Both the position numbers and the translations under genes were made by a program. Shown here one piece after another: positions 54,666-64,000 of a stretch of DNA of 64,000 bases; the stretch's first letter is position 1, and each line of letters starts with the position of its first letter. The stretch is from an uncultured Helicobacter sp. (GTDB lineage Bacteria > Campylobacterota > Campylobacteria > Campylobacterales > Helicobacteraceae), in assembly GCF_937893305.1 (NCBI RefSeq), contig NZ_CALBGN010000016.1, positions 124,001 through 188,000 on the forward strand, read 5' to 3'. The notes under the pieces are model-generated. The model saw only the letters and a program-made list of their open reading frames with translations, was not told where the DNA came from and searched no databases.

Positions 54666-56327
54666 TTATGCTCTCAAGAGTTTCGTAAGTGGTAGTGTGT
54701 TTAGAAAATTATCTTTAAAAGTTTCAGAACTTTCCTTGAATTTGTTTGAATCAAAGAGCAAGCGATTAATTTCTTTATAGCTTGTTTCAAAATGCTCCAA
54801 TAAAGATTCCACAAGATTTCCTGTTGTTAAATTGGAATCATTTTTATCGTTTTGATTTGGTTTGTTTTGGTTTGTTTCAAGTTTGCCAAAGCTACTTTCA
54901 AGCTTTGTCCACATTTCAGATAGCTCAAAGCTCACACCATTTTTACCACTTTGAAGCGAGCTTAAACTAATAGAAATATTGACTTTTAGGCTTGAAATTT
55001 GAGTAAAACTAATGTTGCTATTATTTAAGATTCCATTTAAGATTCCATTTAAGATTCCATCTTCAAGATTTCCTAATTGTCCTTGAATGCCTGCATTTAA
55101 ATTACCTGAAATAAAGCTACCTTGTAAAAAATTTGCTTGAAAACTTCCATAGGCTTTTTGAGCAAGTATCTGAGTAAGTCCTCCTTGAATTGCATCATTT
55201 TGCGCCTGATTTTGTAAGGCATCGTTTTTGATTTTTTCAGAAACTAGGTCAATATGATGCACCTTTCCACTATTGCCACTATCAAAAAGAAAATCTGAAC
55301 TTTTACGCTTAATTCCTAATAAATCTCCCTTTTCTCCGTGCATTAACTCTTCGCTTTCTACAGGACTAAGGTAGATAACTCCTATTCCTTTTTCTCCAAG
55401 CCCTACAAGTTTCCCTTCACCATTTGCATCTGGCGTCCAAATTCTTAGCTTGTTATAAATAGGGTCTTCTCTATCAATCTTCCCATCTTTATTGGAATCA
55501 TAAACGCTTAAATCCTTAAAGCCATCTCCACTTTTTGTGCCAAACAGCTCATTTCCATCATTGATTTTGCCATCATTGTTTTTATCTAATGCCAAAAATC
55601 CTGAACCTTTTTTGAGTGTTGCAATTTGATCAGGTGAGCCATCGCTATCTAAATCAAATTGCATTTTTGTATCACTAAGTTCTGTTCCATTGCCTTCATA
55701 ATCAATCACAAGTGGATCGATAACATTTTGATTTGGTGCTTGCGCTCCACCTTGTGTATTGTTATTAGATCCATTGATTTGGATATTTTGTATAAAACTT
55801 TGTGAGATTCCTATACTAATATTTAGCTCTTTTTTAGTTCCATCGCTTGCAAGAATCGTCCCTTGAATAGAAACTTGCAGAGATTGCGAAAAACCTTGTG
55901 TAATACTAATCCCATTCCCTAAATTTTTATGCGTTAAACTAGTGTTTAATAGGGATTCTACACTTAAATTAGTGTTTTGAGAATTATTAGAAGAGCCACT
56001 AGAAGAATTACTAGGTTTCATTCCAAACACTTCTTCCCACATTTTTAACATTTCTTCTTTGATTTGTGAGAGTTTTTCTAATGCCTTATTTACAATAACT
56101 TTTTGAAAGTCATTAAGCTGCCCATTGTTTAGAGAATTACCAGAGAGAATCTCTGAAGTTTGTCCATTAGCATCTTTGTCAATACTAGATTGTGGAACGC
56201 CATTTGCTTGTGTATTTGTAATCTCTTCTTTTGTAGGGTTCTTTTGATTTACACTTAAATGCGTGGTGGCTGAAGTGTGTGAAAATTCAAAAGCCTGAAA
56301 AGAAGAGAAATTAATGCCTACTTGCAT
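54666..56327 (-). CDS. Large protein with EF-hand/dockerin-like calcium motifs
   Basis: 553 residues from the ATG at 56327 (AGGAGA upstream). Low-complexity N-terminal 190 residues rich in Asn/Ser. Centre (about 200-310) with Asp-rich loops: DLDSDGSPDQ, DKNNDGKINDGNELFG, DSNKDGKIDRED. C-terminal third is Asn/Ser/Leu-rich. No signal peptide. Similar modules occur in FrpC-like and flagellar-hook-associated proteins; function unknown. Confidence 0.68.
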   Translation of the reverse strand: MQVGINFSSFQAFEFSHTSATTHLSVNQKNPTKEEITNTQANGVPQSSIDKDANGQTSEILSGNSLNNGQLNDFQKVIVNKALEKLSQIKEEMLKMWEEVFGMKPSNSSSGSSNNSQNTNLSVESLLNTSLTHKNLGNGISITQGFSQSLQVSIQGTILASDGTKKELNISIGISQSFIQNIQINGSNNNTQGGAQAPNQNVIDPLVIDYEGNGTELSDTKMQFDLDSDGSPDQIATLKKGSGFLALDKNNDGKINDGNELFGTKSGDGFKDLSVYDSNKDGKIDREDPIYNKLRIWTPDANGEGKLVGLGEKGIGVIYLSPVESEELMHGEKGDLLGIKRKSSDFLFDSGNSGKVHHIDLVSEKIKNDALQNQAQNDAIQGGLTQILAQKAYGSFQANFLQGSFISGNLNAGIQGQLGNLEDGILNGILNGILNNSNISFTQISSLKVNISISLSSLQSGKNGVSFELSEMWTKLESSFGKLETNQNKPNQNDKNDSNLTTGNLVESLLEHFETSYKEINRLLFDSNKFKESSETFKDNFLNTLPLTKLLRA

Positions 56328-56441
56328 TGTTTCTCCTTTTGCTTTTTGTTTAACACTCACTATATCGGCAACTTTTTTAAAAACTAAACTAAAATGAGAT
56401 ATTTTTGTTGATTAAGCATTTTTTGAAAAAATAAATTTTGA

Positions 56442-56447
56442 TATAAT
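56442..56447 (+). promoter_or_regulatory. -10 box upstream of gdhA
   Basis: TATAAT 105 bases upstream of gdhA; a second weaker candidate (TACAAT) lies near 56505. Confidence 0.4.
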
Positions 56448-56551
56448 TCTAAAATTAACAAAAAATATTAAATCATAAGTTTAATTTAAAATTTATTTTA
56501 ATACAATTCTTTGGCAAATTACTAAATACAATTTACACCAAAGGAATAATA

Positions 56552-57904
56552 ATGTCTTACGCGCAAGAAGTCATCCAAAGAGTTCAAAAACTTTATCCAG
56601 AGCAAATTGAGTTTCATCAAGCAGTTAAAGAAGTGTTAGAGTCTATTGAGCCGGCATTGCAGAAAGATTCAAAGTTTCAAAAATATAAGATTTTAGAGAG
56701 AATTGTAATTCCAGAGCGTCAAATTAATTTTCGTGTAACTTGGGAAGATGACAAAGGGGAAATTCAAGTTAATCGTGGTTATCGAATTGAGTTTAGCTCG
56801 CTTTTAGGTCCTTATAAAGGAGGTTTGAGATTCCATCCTAGTGTAACAGAAGGAATTATTAAGTTTTTAGGATTTGAACAAATCTTTAAAAATGCACTAA
56901 CAGGGCTTGCAATGGGTGGTGGAAAAGGCGGAAGTGATTTTGATCCAAAAGGAAAAAGCAATAGAGAAGTGATGCGCTTTTGTCAAGCTTTTATGAATGA
57001 GTTATATCGCCATATTGGCGCACACACTGATGTTCCAGCGGGAGATATTGGCGTTGGTGGGCGTGAAATTGGGTATCTCTTTGGGCAATATAAAAAACTC
57101 ACAAATCGTTATGACGGGGTTTTAACAGGTAAATCTTTGCTTTGGGGCGGTAGTTTGGTTAGGACAGAAGCTACAGGTTATGGAAGTGTGTATTTCGCGC
57201 AAGAGATGTTAGAGCATAGTAATTTTGGTGCTTTAGAAGGGAAAGTTTGTTTGGTTTCTGGAAGTGGAAATGTTGCAATTTATACCATAGAGAAGTTGCA
57301 ACAACTTGGAGCAAAACCTGTAACAATTAGTGATTCTAAAGGGATGATTTATGATGAAGCAGGGATTGATTTAGCATTGCTAAAAGAAATTAAAGAAGTT
57401 AGGCGTGAGAGTTTGGAATCCTATGCAAAAGAAAGAAGTAGTGCAAAATGGACAAGTGTGAAAGATTATCCAAGTGATCATAATCCACTATGGGCGATCC
57501 CCGCTTTTGCTGCATTTCCAAGCGCAACACAAAATGAATTAAATGTAAAAGATGCAGAAAATCTTTTAAAGAATGGCTGTAAATGTGTCAGTGAAGGGGC
57601 AAATATGCCTTCAACCATTGAAGCGGTGCATAAATTTTTAGATGCAAAAATTTGCTATGGTCCCGGAAAAGCTGCAAATGCAGGTGGTGTTGCCACAAGT
57701 GGGCTTGAAATGAGTCAAAATGCTTCAATGACTTCTTGGAGTTTTGAAGAAGTGGATTTAAAGCTTCATAAAATTATGAAAAATATTTATCTTAATGCAA
57801 GTCAAACAGCAAAAGAATTTGGTGATCCTACAAATTTAGTGCTTGGTGCAAATATTGCAGGATTTAGAAAAGTTGCGAATGCAATGATTGAACAAGGTTT
57901 GTAA
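56552..57904 (+). CDS. gdhA: NADP-type glutamate dehydrogenase
   Basis: 450 residues. GLAMGGGKGGSDFDPKGKS (catalytic Lys region), DVPAGDIGVGGREIGYLFGQYK, and Rossmann segment CLVSGSGNVAIYTIEKL. The full length and sequence style match hexameric NADP-dependent enzymes that make glutamate from 2-oxoglutarate and ammonium. Confidence 0.95.
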   Translation: MSYAQEVIQRVQKLYPEQIEFHQAVKEVLESIEPALQKDSKFQKYKILERIVIPERQINFRVTWEDDKGEIQVNRGYRIEFSSLLGPYKGGLRFHPSVTEGIIKFLGFEQIFKNALTGLAMGGGKGGSDFDPKGKSNREVMRFCQAFMNELYRHIGAHTDVPAGDIGVGGREIGYLFGQYKKLTNRYDGVLTGKSLLWGGSLVRTEATGYGSVYFAQEMLEHSNFGALEGKVCLVSGSGNVAIYTIEKLQQLGAKPVTISDSKGMIYDEAGIDLALLKEIKEVRRESLESYAKERSSAKWTSVKDYPSDHNPLWAIPAFAAFPSATQNELNVKDAENLLKNGCKCVSEGANMPSTIEAVHKFLDAKICYGPGKAANAGGVATSGLEMSQNASMTSWSFEEVDLKLHKIMKNIYLNASQTAKEFGDPTNLVLGANIAGFRKVANAMIEQGL

Positions 57905-58730
57905 TCTGAAAATTCTTATTCAACTCTTTTTAATTTGGAATCTTTTTTGGAATTTCTCCTTTGGAGAAATTCCGAGATTTCAACCTTATAAAACCCCTTT
58001 AAGTAATACAGAACTTCAAGCTTTTGTGATGAGTGAAAAGTTAGATGGTGTGCGTGGAATTTGGAATGGAAAAACCCTAAAAACACGCAATGGAAATCTC
58101 ATTGATGCTCCCAAGTTTTGGCTAGACAATTTTCCACCCTTTATCCTAGATGGAGAGCTATGGCTCAAGCGTGATGCCTTTGCTCAGACTTTAAGTGTGA
58201 TTAAAAATAAAGAAAAGAAACAATGGGAGAGAGTTACTTTACAAGTTTTTGATGTGCGTGGAGTGTGTGAGGATTGCACTTTGCAACAGCGTTTGAAGGT
58301 TTTGCAGGAATATTTAGATAAAAATCCCAGCAAATTTATAAAAATAATTCCACAGATTCCTATTAAAAATCAATTGCATTTAGAGGAATTTTATCAAAGT
58401 GTTTTAGAAAAAGGTGGGGAGGGTGTAATTCTTCGCCATAATGCTATTCTAAATCTTGGCTATAAATTAAAGCCTTTTTTGGACGCAGAATGTGTTGTAA
58501 AAGGACACACACAAGGCAAAGGAAAAAATACTGGAAAATTGGGATCTGTGATTTGTGAAGCAATGATTAATGGAATCCAAAAACGCTTTAAAATCGGATC
58601 AGGTTTTAGTGATAAAGAAAGAGAGAATCCGCCACAAATTGGCGCAATAATTACTTATAAATATCAAGGACTTACGCAAAATGGACTGCCAAGATTTCCT
58701 GTGTTTTTGCGCATTAGAGAAGGGGATTAA
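57888..58730 (+). CDS. ATP-dependent DNA ligase with signal peptide (LigE type)
   Basis: 280 residues from TTG at 57888, overlapping the gdhA end by 17 bases. Hydrophobic N-terminus (LIQLFLIWNLFWNFSFG) is an export signal. Motif I EKLDGVRG (adenylated Lys near 51), motif III DGELWL, motif IV GGEGVILRH, motif V YKLKPF. Periplasmic ligases of this type are linked to natural transformation. The exact start is uncertain because no strong ribosome site is seen. Confidence 0.83.
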   Translation: MNKVCNLKILIQLFLIWNLFWNFSFGEIPRFQPYKTPLSNTELQAFVMSEKLDGVRGIWNGKTLKTRNGNLIDAPKFWLDNFPPFILDGELWLKRDAFAQTLSVIKNKEKKQWERVTLQVFDVRGVCEDCTLQQRLKVLQEYLDKNPSKFIKIIPQIPIKNQLHLEEFYQSVLEKGGEGVILRHNAILNLGYKLKPFLDAECVVKGHTQGKGKNTGKLGSVICEAMINGIQKRFKIGSGFSDKERENPPQIGAIITYKYQGLTQNGLPRFPVFLRIREGD

Positions 58731-58861
58731 TATTTTCTAAATCGGCAGTGTTTGAAGATGTTTTGTTTTGTGATTGAACCATCGGGATTTAAGGATTCTT
58801 TGGAGATTTTAAGCGTGGTTGCATAAATTGGGATTAATCCTATTGCGCCATTGTAATCTCA
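58727..58861 (-). pseudogene. C-terminal remnant of an unidentified gene
   Basis: 43 sense codons without a start (…GLIPIYATTLKISKESLNPDGS…), ending at a TAA that overlaps the ligase stop. Protein-like composition suggests a 5'-deleted gene. Nothing else is seen in 58862-58915. Confidence 0.35.
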
Positions 58862-58915
58862 TTAAAATTTTTGAAGTGTATTGTATCAGAAAAATTGTTT
58901 AAATATTGAAAAGTT

Positions 58916-58992
58916 TGGTACGCTCAGAGGGAGTCGAACCCCCAACCCTCAGATCCGAAGTCTGATGCTCTATCCAATTGAGCTATGAACGC
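58916..58992 (-). tRNA. tRNA-Arg (anticodon TCG)
   Basis: 77 nt including encoded CCA. Acceptor GCGTTCA/TGAGCGT, anticodon stem TCAGA/TCTGA, loop CTTCGGA, T-arm GGGGGTTCGACTCCC. Confidence 0.92.
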
Positions 58993-59056
58993 TTTTTGAA
59001 AAATAGGGTAAAATAGTAGCCTAAAAAAGTTTTAATATGCATTAAAAGGATAAAAA

Positions 59057-59896
59057 ATGAAAAAGATTCTAATTTTTGCGTGCTTGTTGTTTAATTTAGC
59101 AATTGCGCGTGATGTGGTTATGGTAAGTATTCCTATGCAAAAAGAGTTTGTGGAAAAAATTGCTGGAGATTTTTATGAAGTGGTTTCTCTTGTAACCACG
59201 GGTGTAAATCCTCACGATTTTGAGCCAAAAGCCTTGGAGATTAGAAAGGTTAATGAGGCAGTGGCATATTTTGCCATAGGGATTGAGTTTGAAGAATCTT
59301 GGCTTCCGCGCTTTAAAGGGCAAAACCAAGCAATAAAAATTTTTGATTCAGGAGCTAATATATCGCGCATTGATTCTTTGGACTCTCATTATCACGCTAA
59401 ACACGAACATCACGATGGCGATACGCACATTTGGTTGTCTCCTAGTAATGCAAAAATCATTGCAAAAAATATTTTTGAAGGACTAAAGGCAATAAATCCT
59501 AAGAAAGATTTTTCTAAAAACTATCATATTTTAATCACTGAAATTGATTTGCTAGATAAGCAATTAAAAGCGACTCTTAAAGATTTGCCAGAGCATCAGA
59601 AATTTGTCGTGTTTCATCCAATGCTTGCATATTTTGCAAGGGATTATCATTTAGATGAAATTTCTATTGAAGTAGAGGGTAAAAGTCCAAAAATGCAAGA
59701 AATGATTGCAGTGATTGAAGCTATTAAAAAAGAGAATTTAAAAATTATTTTCGCGCAACCTGAATTTTCTACAAAAGCAGCAGAATTTATCGCAAAAGAA
59801 AGCGGAGCAAAACTGGGGTATTTTTCGCCTTTGCAAACACCTTGGGGGGAAAACTTATTGAGCTTTACTAAAACGCTTGTGGAGCTTCAAAAATAG
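59057..59896 (+). CDS. Zinc/manganese ABC transporter binding protein (ZnuA type)
   Basis: 279 residues. Signal peptide MKKILIFACLLFNLAIA. Metal-ligand His in GVNPHDFEP, a short His-rich loop (HYHAKHEHHDGDTHIW), HPMLAYFARDY, and a late Glu/Asp ligand region. The His-rich loop favours zinc. The permease and ATPase genes are not adjacent. Confidence 0.88.
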   Translation: MKKILIFACLLFNLAIARDVVMVSIPMQKEFVEKIAGDFYEVVSLVTTGVNPHDFEPKALEIRKVNEAVAYFAIGIEFEESWLPRFKGQNQAIKIFDSGANISRIDSLDSHYHAKHEHHDGDTHIWLSPSNAKIIAKNIFEGLKAINPKKDFSKNYHILITEIDLLDKQLKATLKDLPEHQKFVVFHPMLAYFARDYHLDEISIEVEGKSPKMQEMIAVIEAIKKENLKIIFAQPEFSTKAAEFIAKESGAKLGYFSPLQTPWGENLLSFTKTLVELQK

Positions 59897-59904
59897 AGAG
59901 ACAA

Positions 59905-59930
59905 AATGGATTCCAATTTTGGAATCCATT
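59905..59930. terminator. Bidirectional hairpin between znuA-type gene and ferredoxin
   Basis: AATGGATTCC pairs with GGAATCCATT, 6-base T-rich loop. Confidence 0.6.
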
Positions 59931-59935
59931 AGAGA

Positions 59936-60220
59936 TTATTCAACAACTGGAGTGTGCGAACTTCTTTTGTCGTCGCCAATATCATCTCTGTGTGCTTGAG
60001 AACCTGCAACAGCATCCCATACAATACAACCTTCAGTTGGGCAAGCAGTTGCGCAAGCAGGCTCATCATTGTGTCCTACACATTCTACGCATTTGTCATT
60101 ATAAACAAAATAGCAACCATCATCATTTGGGCTATCATCTTCATCAACAATCGCTTCTACTGGACATTCATCAATGCAAGCACCACAGGCGATACAAATA
60201 TCAGTAATTTTAACAGCCAT
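59936..60220 (-). CDS. 2[4Fe-4S] ferredoxin with C-terminal extension
   Basis: 94 residues. Cluster ligands CIACGACIDECP and CVECVGHNDEPACATACP; the long insert between Cys 2 and 3 of the second set and the tail are typical of the Allochromatium-type ferredoxins used by anaerobes for pyruvate/2-oxoglutarate oxidoreductases. Ribosome site AAAGGAG. Confidence 0.93.
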   Translation of the reverse strand: MAVKITDICIACGACIDECPVEAIVDEDDSPNDDGCYFVYNDKCVECVGHNDEPACATACPTEGCIVWDAVAGSQAHRDDIGDDKRSSHTPVVE

Positions 60221-60369
60221 AATTTCTCCTTTAAAATTTTGGTTTAAGTGATGAGTATATAAAAAAGAATATAAAATTTAGCTTCAATACAATTGGAATC
60301 TCAAAAATTTTACTTAAAAATAGTGTAGAATTCTTAGAATTAAAACGCAAAAGTTTAAGGGAATTTTTA

Positions 60370-61287
60370 ATGGATATTATTTTTGGGCCTGTGCAATCAA
60401 GGCGTTTCGGGGAGTCTTTAGGGGTAGATTTATCGCCAAAGTTTAAGCAATGCAATTATGACTGCTTATATTGTGAGTTAGAAGGTAAAAAAGCACAAGA
60501 GAGTATGCAAGAGATTTTGAGTGTAGATGAGATTTTAAATGCGATTAAACTAGGTTTAGAAAAGTTTCCAAATGTGGAATCTCTTACGATTACAGCAAAT
60601 GGAGAGCCTACGCTGTATCCGTATTTATATGAGTTAATGTTGCGCTTAGAAGATATTAAGGGCGATAAGAAAACTCTACTTTTAACAAATGGTGCATTGC
60701 TTTGGGATGTATGTGTTGCTAGAGCTTGTTTGCTGTTTGATAAAGTAAAATTTTCATTAGATGCAGTGAGTGAAAAGATATTTAAAAAAATTGATAGAGC
60801 GCATAAAAATGTGGATTTGGCACAGATTTTAAAAGGGCTTTATCAATTTAGTGCAGATTTTCAAGGGGAGTTGTATGCAGAAATTTTGTTTGTCAAAGGC
60901 ATTAATGATGAGGCGCAAGAAATCCAAGAAATAGCGCGTTTTTTAGCCCCCATGCCACTTAAACGATTAGACATTAGCACAGTTGATCGTCCGCCTGCTT
61001 ATAAGGTAGAATCCTTAAATTCAAAAGAGCTAGAAGAGATTGGTAAGGTGTTTTTGCGCTATAAGATTCCAACTTTTGTGCCTAAACGTAAGCAAGCTAG
61101 CCATAAAGAAAACTTGCAGCTTAATAAAGAAGAGATTTTAAAAACCCTATCCTTGCGTCCAATGAGTGAGGGAGATATCAAGGCGCTTTGGAGTGTAGAA
61201 TCTCAAGTAATATTAGAATCTCTTGTAAAAACAGGCAGCGTGAAACAAAAATGCATTAATGGCGTAAATTTCTATGATTTGCGCTAG
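60370..61287 (+). CDS. Radical SAM protein (COG0731-like)
   Basis: 305 residues. FGPVQSRRFGESLGVDLSP precedes the cluster motif CNYDCLYCE. TITANGEPTLYP and KFSLDAVSEKIFKKI are further radical SAM landmarks. Substrate unknown. Preceded by a TAGAAT -10-like box near 60328. Confidence 0.85.
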   Translation: MDIIFGPVQSRRFGESLGVDLSPKFKQCNYDCLYCELEGKKAQESMQEILSVDEILNAIKLGLEKFPNVESLTITANGEPTLYPYLYELMLRLEDIKGDKKTLLLTNGALLWDVCVARACLLFDKVKFSLDAVSEKIFKKIDRAHKNVDLAQILKGLYQFSADFQGELYAEILFVKGINDEAQEIQEIARFLAPMPLKRLDISTVDRPPAYKVESLNSKELEEIGKVFLRYKIPTFVPKRKQASHKENLQLNKEEILKTLSLRPMSEGDIKALWSVESQVILESLVKTGSVKQKCINGVNFYDLR

Positions 61288-62464
61288 CAAAAAAGATTAA
61301 ATTTGCTAGAAGCACAGCAAGAAACATTATAAAGCTTAAAAAAATAGGTGTATTTGCTTCAAATGCTCCAACAATAAAAGCAACAATTCCTGCAAAAGCA
61401 AATTGAGTTGTTCCAAGAATTGCAGAAGCAGTGCCTGAGTGATCCTTGAATCTTGACATTGCTAAAATAGTAGTGTTTGGCATAATAAATCCAAGTGTAG
61501 CAAGAATACTGAGAAGTGAAATTTCAAAGAGCCATATTTTTGGACTAAAATATGCATTTAACAACATAATAAAATGAGCAATAAGCATCACTAAAAGTGC
61601 GATTGCGAGAATATTTTGTGCATTGAATTTTTTTAGAATTCTTGTGTTGAGATTAGCACAAATCATAAAGCTTAAGGCGTTAAGTCCAAAGAGAAATGCA
61701 AAATTTTGTTCAGAGATTCCAAAAAAATTCACAAAAATGAAATTTGAACCTGTAATGTATGCAAAAATTGTTGCCATTGTAAAAGCGGCACATAATACAT
61801 AAACTAAAAATGTGCGATCCTTTAAAACATATTGGTAATTTTTCAGTGTTGCTTTATGAGAAAATTTCTGTCTTTTTAGGTGTGGTGCGCTTTCTTTAAG
61901 TCCAAAAAGCACCATAAAAAACAAAAAGATTCCAAGAAAAAACAAAAAAGTAAAAATGCTTTGCCAAGGGAAATATTGAATCAAAAATGCTCCAAGTGTA
62001 GGGGATAGCATAGGTGCTAGAGAACTAAAAATCATCATTAAAGCATACACTCCAGCAGCTTCTTCAAAATCAAATAAATCATTGACAATTGCTCTAGCAA
62101 TAACAACTCCAGCACAACCTCCTAATGCCTCAAAAAAGCGCAAAACAATAAAACTATAAATATTGTCAATCACCACACAACCAAAGCTTGAAGTGATAAA
62201 AATTAGCATTCCAATCAGTGCCGGTTTCTTGCGTCCAAAAGTATCACTTAATGGTCCATAAATGAGTTGTCCAAAAGCAAAAGCGATAAAAAAGCTAGCA
62301 AGAGAAAGTTGTGTAAAGAAAGGATTTGTTTGAAAGCTTTCTTGAACGCGATTTAAGGCAGCTAAATACATATCCGTAGAAAGTGGAGCAAGGCTTGACA
62401 TAAGAGCTAAAATAAAAATAAGTTTGATTTTATAAAATCCGTGAATTTTGGTGTGGTTTTGCAT
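61256..62464 (-). CDS. Bcr/CflA family multidrug efflux MFS transporter
   Basis: 402 residues, 12 membrane helices. LAPLSTDMYLAALNRVQ, FAFGQLIYGPLSDTFGRKKPALIG (MFS motif A) and RFFEALGGCAGVVIARAIVNDLF are Bcr/CflA signatures. Drug/H+ antiport predicted. Its 3' end overlaps the radical SAM gene by 32 bases on the opposite strand. Confidence 0.9.
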   Translation of the reverse strand: MQNHTKIHGFYKIKLIFILALMSSLAPLSTDMYLAALNRVQESFQTNPFFTQLSLASFFIAFAFGQLIYGPLSDTFGRKKPALIGMLIFITSSFGCVVIDNIYSFIVLRFFEALGGCAGVVIARAIVNDLFDFEEAAGVYALMMIFSSLAPMLSPTLGAFLIQYFPWQSIFTFLFFLGIFLFFMVLFGLKESAPHLKRQKFSHKATLKNYQYVLKDRTFLVYVLCAAFTMATIFAYITGSNFIFVNFFGISEQNFAFLFGLNALSFMICANLNTRILKKFNAQNILAIALLVMLIAHFIMLLNAYFSPKIWLFEISLLSILATLGFIMPNTTILAMSRFKDHSGTASAILGTTQFAFAGIVAFIVGAFEANTPIFLSFIMFLAVLLANLIFFASANHRNLRH

Positions 62465-62602
62465 ATGTAACCTTAATTACAATAAAATTATGTTTTGGAT
62501 TCTAACAAAGAAAACTACAAAAACTTATAAAAAAGATTCCAACTTTTACATTGTGTTTTGCTAGCAAAAGTGGTAAAATCCCAAATTTAACAAGGAATTA
62601 TA

Positions 62603-63505
62603 ATGCTTTTGGCGATGTATAGTATTTTTGTCTTTATTTTTATCGGTTATATGGCAAATGTTTTGCGCCTTTTGGGGAATAAACAAAGCGGAATTTTGCT
62701 TGGGTTTTTGGTAAATTTTGCACTTCCGGCACAAATTTTTAATGGAACATATCATGCTAGTGTGAGTGTGGATTTTTTGCTTGTGTGCTTGATTGCTCTG
62801 TTTTCAAACCTATTTTCCGTGCTGTTTGTTTTGTTTCTTGGGAGAATTTTTAGGCTTGAACGGAGTGTGTTAATTACGCTTTGTTTTATGGCAACGTTTG
62901 GAAACACACTGTATTTAGGTTTCCCATTTGTGCAAGGTGCATTAGGTGAAGCACAAGCAAATCAAGTGATTATTTTTGATCAATTTGTAACAGGAATTCC
63001 CTTTGCGTTTTTAGCTCCGATTTTGCTAAGTTTAAATGGTAAAACCGCATTTTCCTTTGTAGAAGTTTTTAAACGCTTATTTAAAAGTCCTTTGTTTTTA
63101 GCTCTTATTTGTGGAGCTCTTTTTAGGTTGATTCCTTTTGAGATACCAGAAGCGTTTTTTGCACCATTAAAATCCCTAGCACAAACTGCCACACCGGTAG
63201 CACTCTTTGCTATTGGAGTGCAATTAAATTTGCGTGGAATTTTGGAGTGGAAATATCCTGCATTGCTTCTAGGAGCAAAAATGATTATCGCTCCTTTAGT
63301 GCTTTTTGCTTTTGTTAGGGTTGTTTATGGGGAGTTTAATGATCTTTGGAAAATGGCATTAATAGAAGTTGCTATGCCTCCACTTGTAAGTGGAGTGGCG
63401 ATTATTTATAAGGCTGGCTTTAATGCTAAAATTGCCTTAAATGCAGTTACTTTTGGGATTTTGGTAAGCTTTATTAGTGTCCCATTGTGGTTGTATTTTA
63501 CATAA
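62603..63505 (+). CDS. AEC (auxin efflux carrier-like) family transporter
   Basis: 300 residues with ten hydrophobic helices; FGNTLYLGFPFVQGALG and the C-terminal EVAMPPLVSGVAIIYKAGFNAKIA match AEC transporters such as MdcF. Substrate unknown (malonate or other organic acids in relatives). Ribosome site AAGGAA. Confidence 0.85.
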   Translation: MLLAMYSIFVFIFIGYMANVLRLLGNKQSGILLGFLVNFALPAQIFNGTYHASVSVDFLLVCLIALFSNLFSVLFVLFLGRIFRLERSVLITLCFMATFGNTLYLGFPFVQGALGEAQANQVIIFDQFVTGIPFAFLAPILLSLNGKTAFSFVEVFKRLFKSPLFLALICGALFRLIPFEIPEAFFAPLKSLAQTATPVALFAIGVQLNLRGILEWKYPALLLGAKMIIAPLVLFAFVRVVYGEFNDLWKMALIEVAMPPLVSGVAIIYKAGFNAKIALNAVTFGILVSFISVPLWLYFT

Positions 63506-63514
63506 GAGTAGTCT

Positions 63515-64000
63515 TTACTCGTGTCTTAATGCATCAATGGGGTTTAGTTTTGAAGCGCGTCTTGCTGGGAGATAACCAAACAAAACTCCTATGCAGGCAG
63601 AAAATAAAAATGCAACAAAAGCAATCGTATAATCAAATACAAAAGGTAAATCCATAACTTGACAAATCCCAAAAGAGAGAAAAAACGCTAGAACAATCCC
63701 TAAGATTCCACCAAGCGCACTTAAGGTAACTGCTTCGATTAAAAATTGTAAAAGCACTTCGCTTTGTAATGCCCCAATAGCAAGTCTAGTGCCAATCTCT
63801 CTTGTGCGTTCTGTTACAGAAACTAGCATAATATTCATAATCCCTATCCCACCCACAATTAAGCTAACTCCTGCTATTGCGCTTAAAAATAGTGTGAGTG
63901 TTGAGGTTGTGTTTTGCATAATATTAAGAATTTGTTTGGTGTCCATAATTTCAAAATCATCTTTTTGTCCGCTTCTAATATTTCGGATTTTGCGCAAAGA
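63515..64000 (-). CDS. MacB-type ABC transporter permease, C-terminal part (partial)
   Basis: The gene runs off the right edge. Visible part: end of the periplasmic core (RNIRSGQKDDFEIMDTKQIL), then the FtsX-domain helices with GGIGIMNIMLVSVTERTREIGTRLAIGA and PARRASKLNPIDALRHE, the standard MacB ending. Macrolide or peptide export with a MacA partner. Confidence 0.88.
   Translation of the reverse strand, partial: SLRKIRNIRSGQKDDFEIMDTKQILNIMQNTTSTLTLFLSAIAGVSLIVGGIGIMNIMLVSVTERTREIGTRLAIGALQSEVLLQFLIEAVTLSALGGILGIVLAFFLSFGICQVMDLPFVFDYTIAFVAFLFSACIGVLFGYLPARRASKLNPIDALRHE

Overview
The window looks like chromosome from an enteric-type Helicobacter (Campylobacterota). It is AT-rich, and the chromosomal genes are typical of that group: TRAP transporter, agmatine deiminase, CcsBA fusion, a periplasmic-type ATP-dependent DNA ligase and a type II-C cas9 remnant. 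The genus is an inference from protein style and gene content, not a database match.

Layout. 1-6.0 kb: chromosomal genes (start of polA, terC, a sodium-dependent transporter, a three-gene TRAP operon). 6.1-7.07 kb: 5' third of a cas9 gene, frameshifted and cut off where a foreign island begins. 7.1 to about 41 kb: a plasmid-derived island with no recognisable conjugation genes, tyrosine integrase or Rep protein. 41.7-64 kb: chromosomal again (tRNA-Leu, agmatine deiminase, tsaD, tpx, ccsBA, thrS-infC-rpmI-rplT, gdhA, ligase, tRNA-Arg, znuA, ferredoxin, radical SAM enzyme, two transporters, end of a macB-like gene).

The island. From 22.75 kb to 7.1 kb nearly every gene lies on the minus strand behind one strong promoter (22751-22779). 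The cargo is plasmid upkeep: SSB, a RecT-family annealase with a RecB-like nuclease (a Red-like recombination set), two toxin-antitoxin pairs, an SF2 helicase and many small unknown proteins. A second minus-strand unit (34.45-32.87 kb) encodes small coiled-coil membrane proteins. An iteron array (23.0-23.2 kb) marks a likely plasmid origin. Further right are two large unknown genes, a polymorphic-toxin locus with an M23 peptidase toxin, a UvrD-like helicase and a type II restriction-modification system with a poly-C tract in a methylase catalytic motif.

Most interesting signals. (1) At least 16 copies of a structured 5'-leader element precede individual island genes. In each, segment A can pair with segment B, and B can instead pair with the gene's own Shine-Dalgarno; pairing is kept while sequence changes. 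(2) An almost identical 99-nt structured RNA lies just after the promoter of both minus-strand units, a candidate cis-acting antiterminator or leader. (3) A group I intron core (P, Q, R, S and a 15-bp P6 arm) occupies the leader of the long operon and carries an ORF unlike a homing endonuclease. (4) A VapD-like/serine-recombinase cassette has split the SF2 helicase gene. (5) Single-base homopolymer frameshifts hit at least seven island genes and none of the roughly 30 kb of flanking chromosome.
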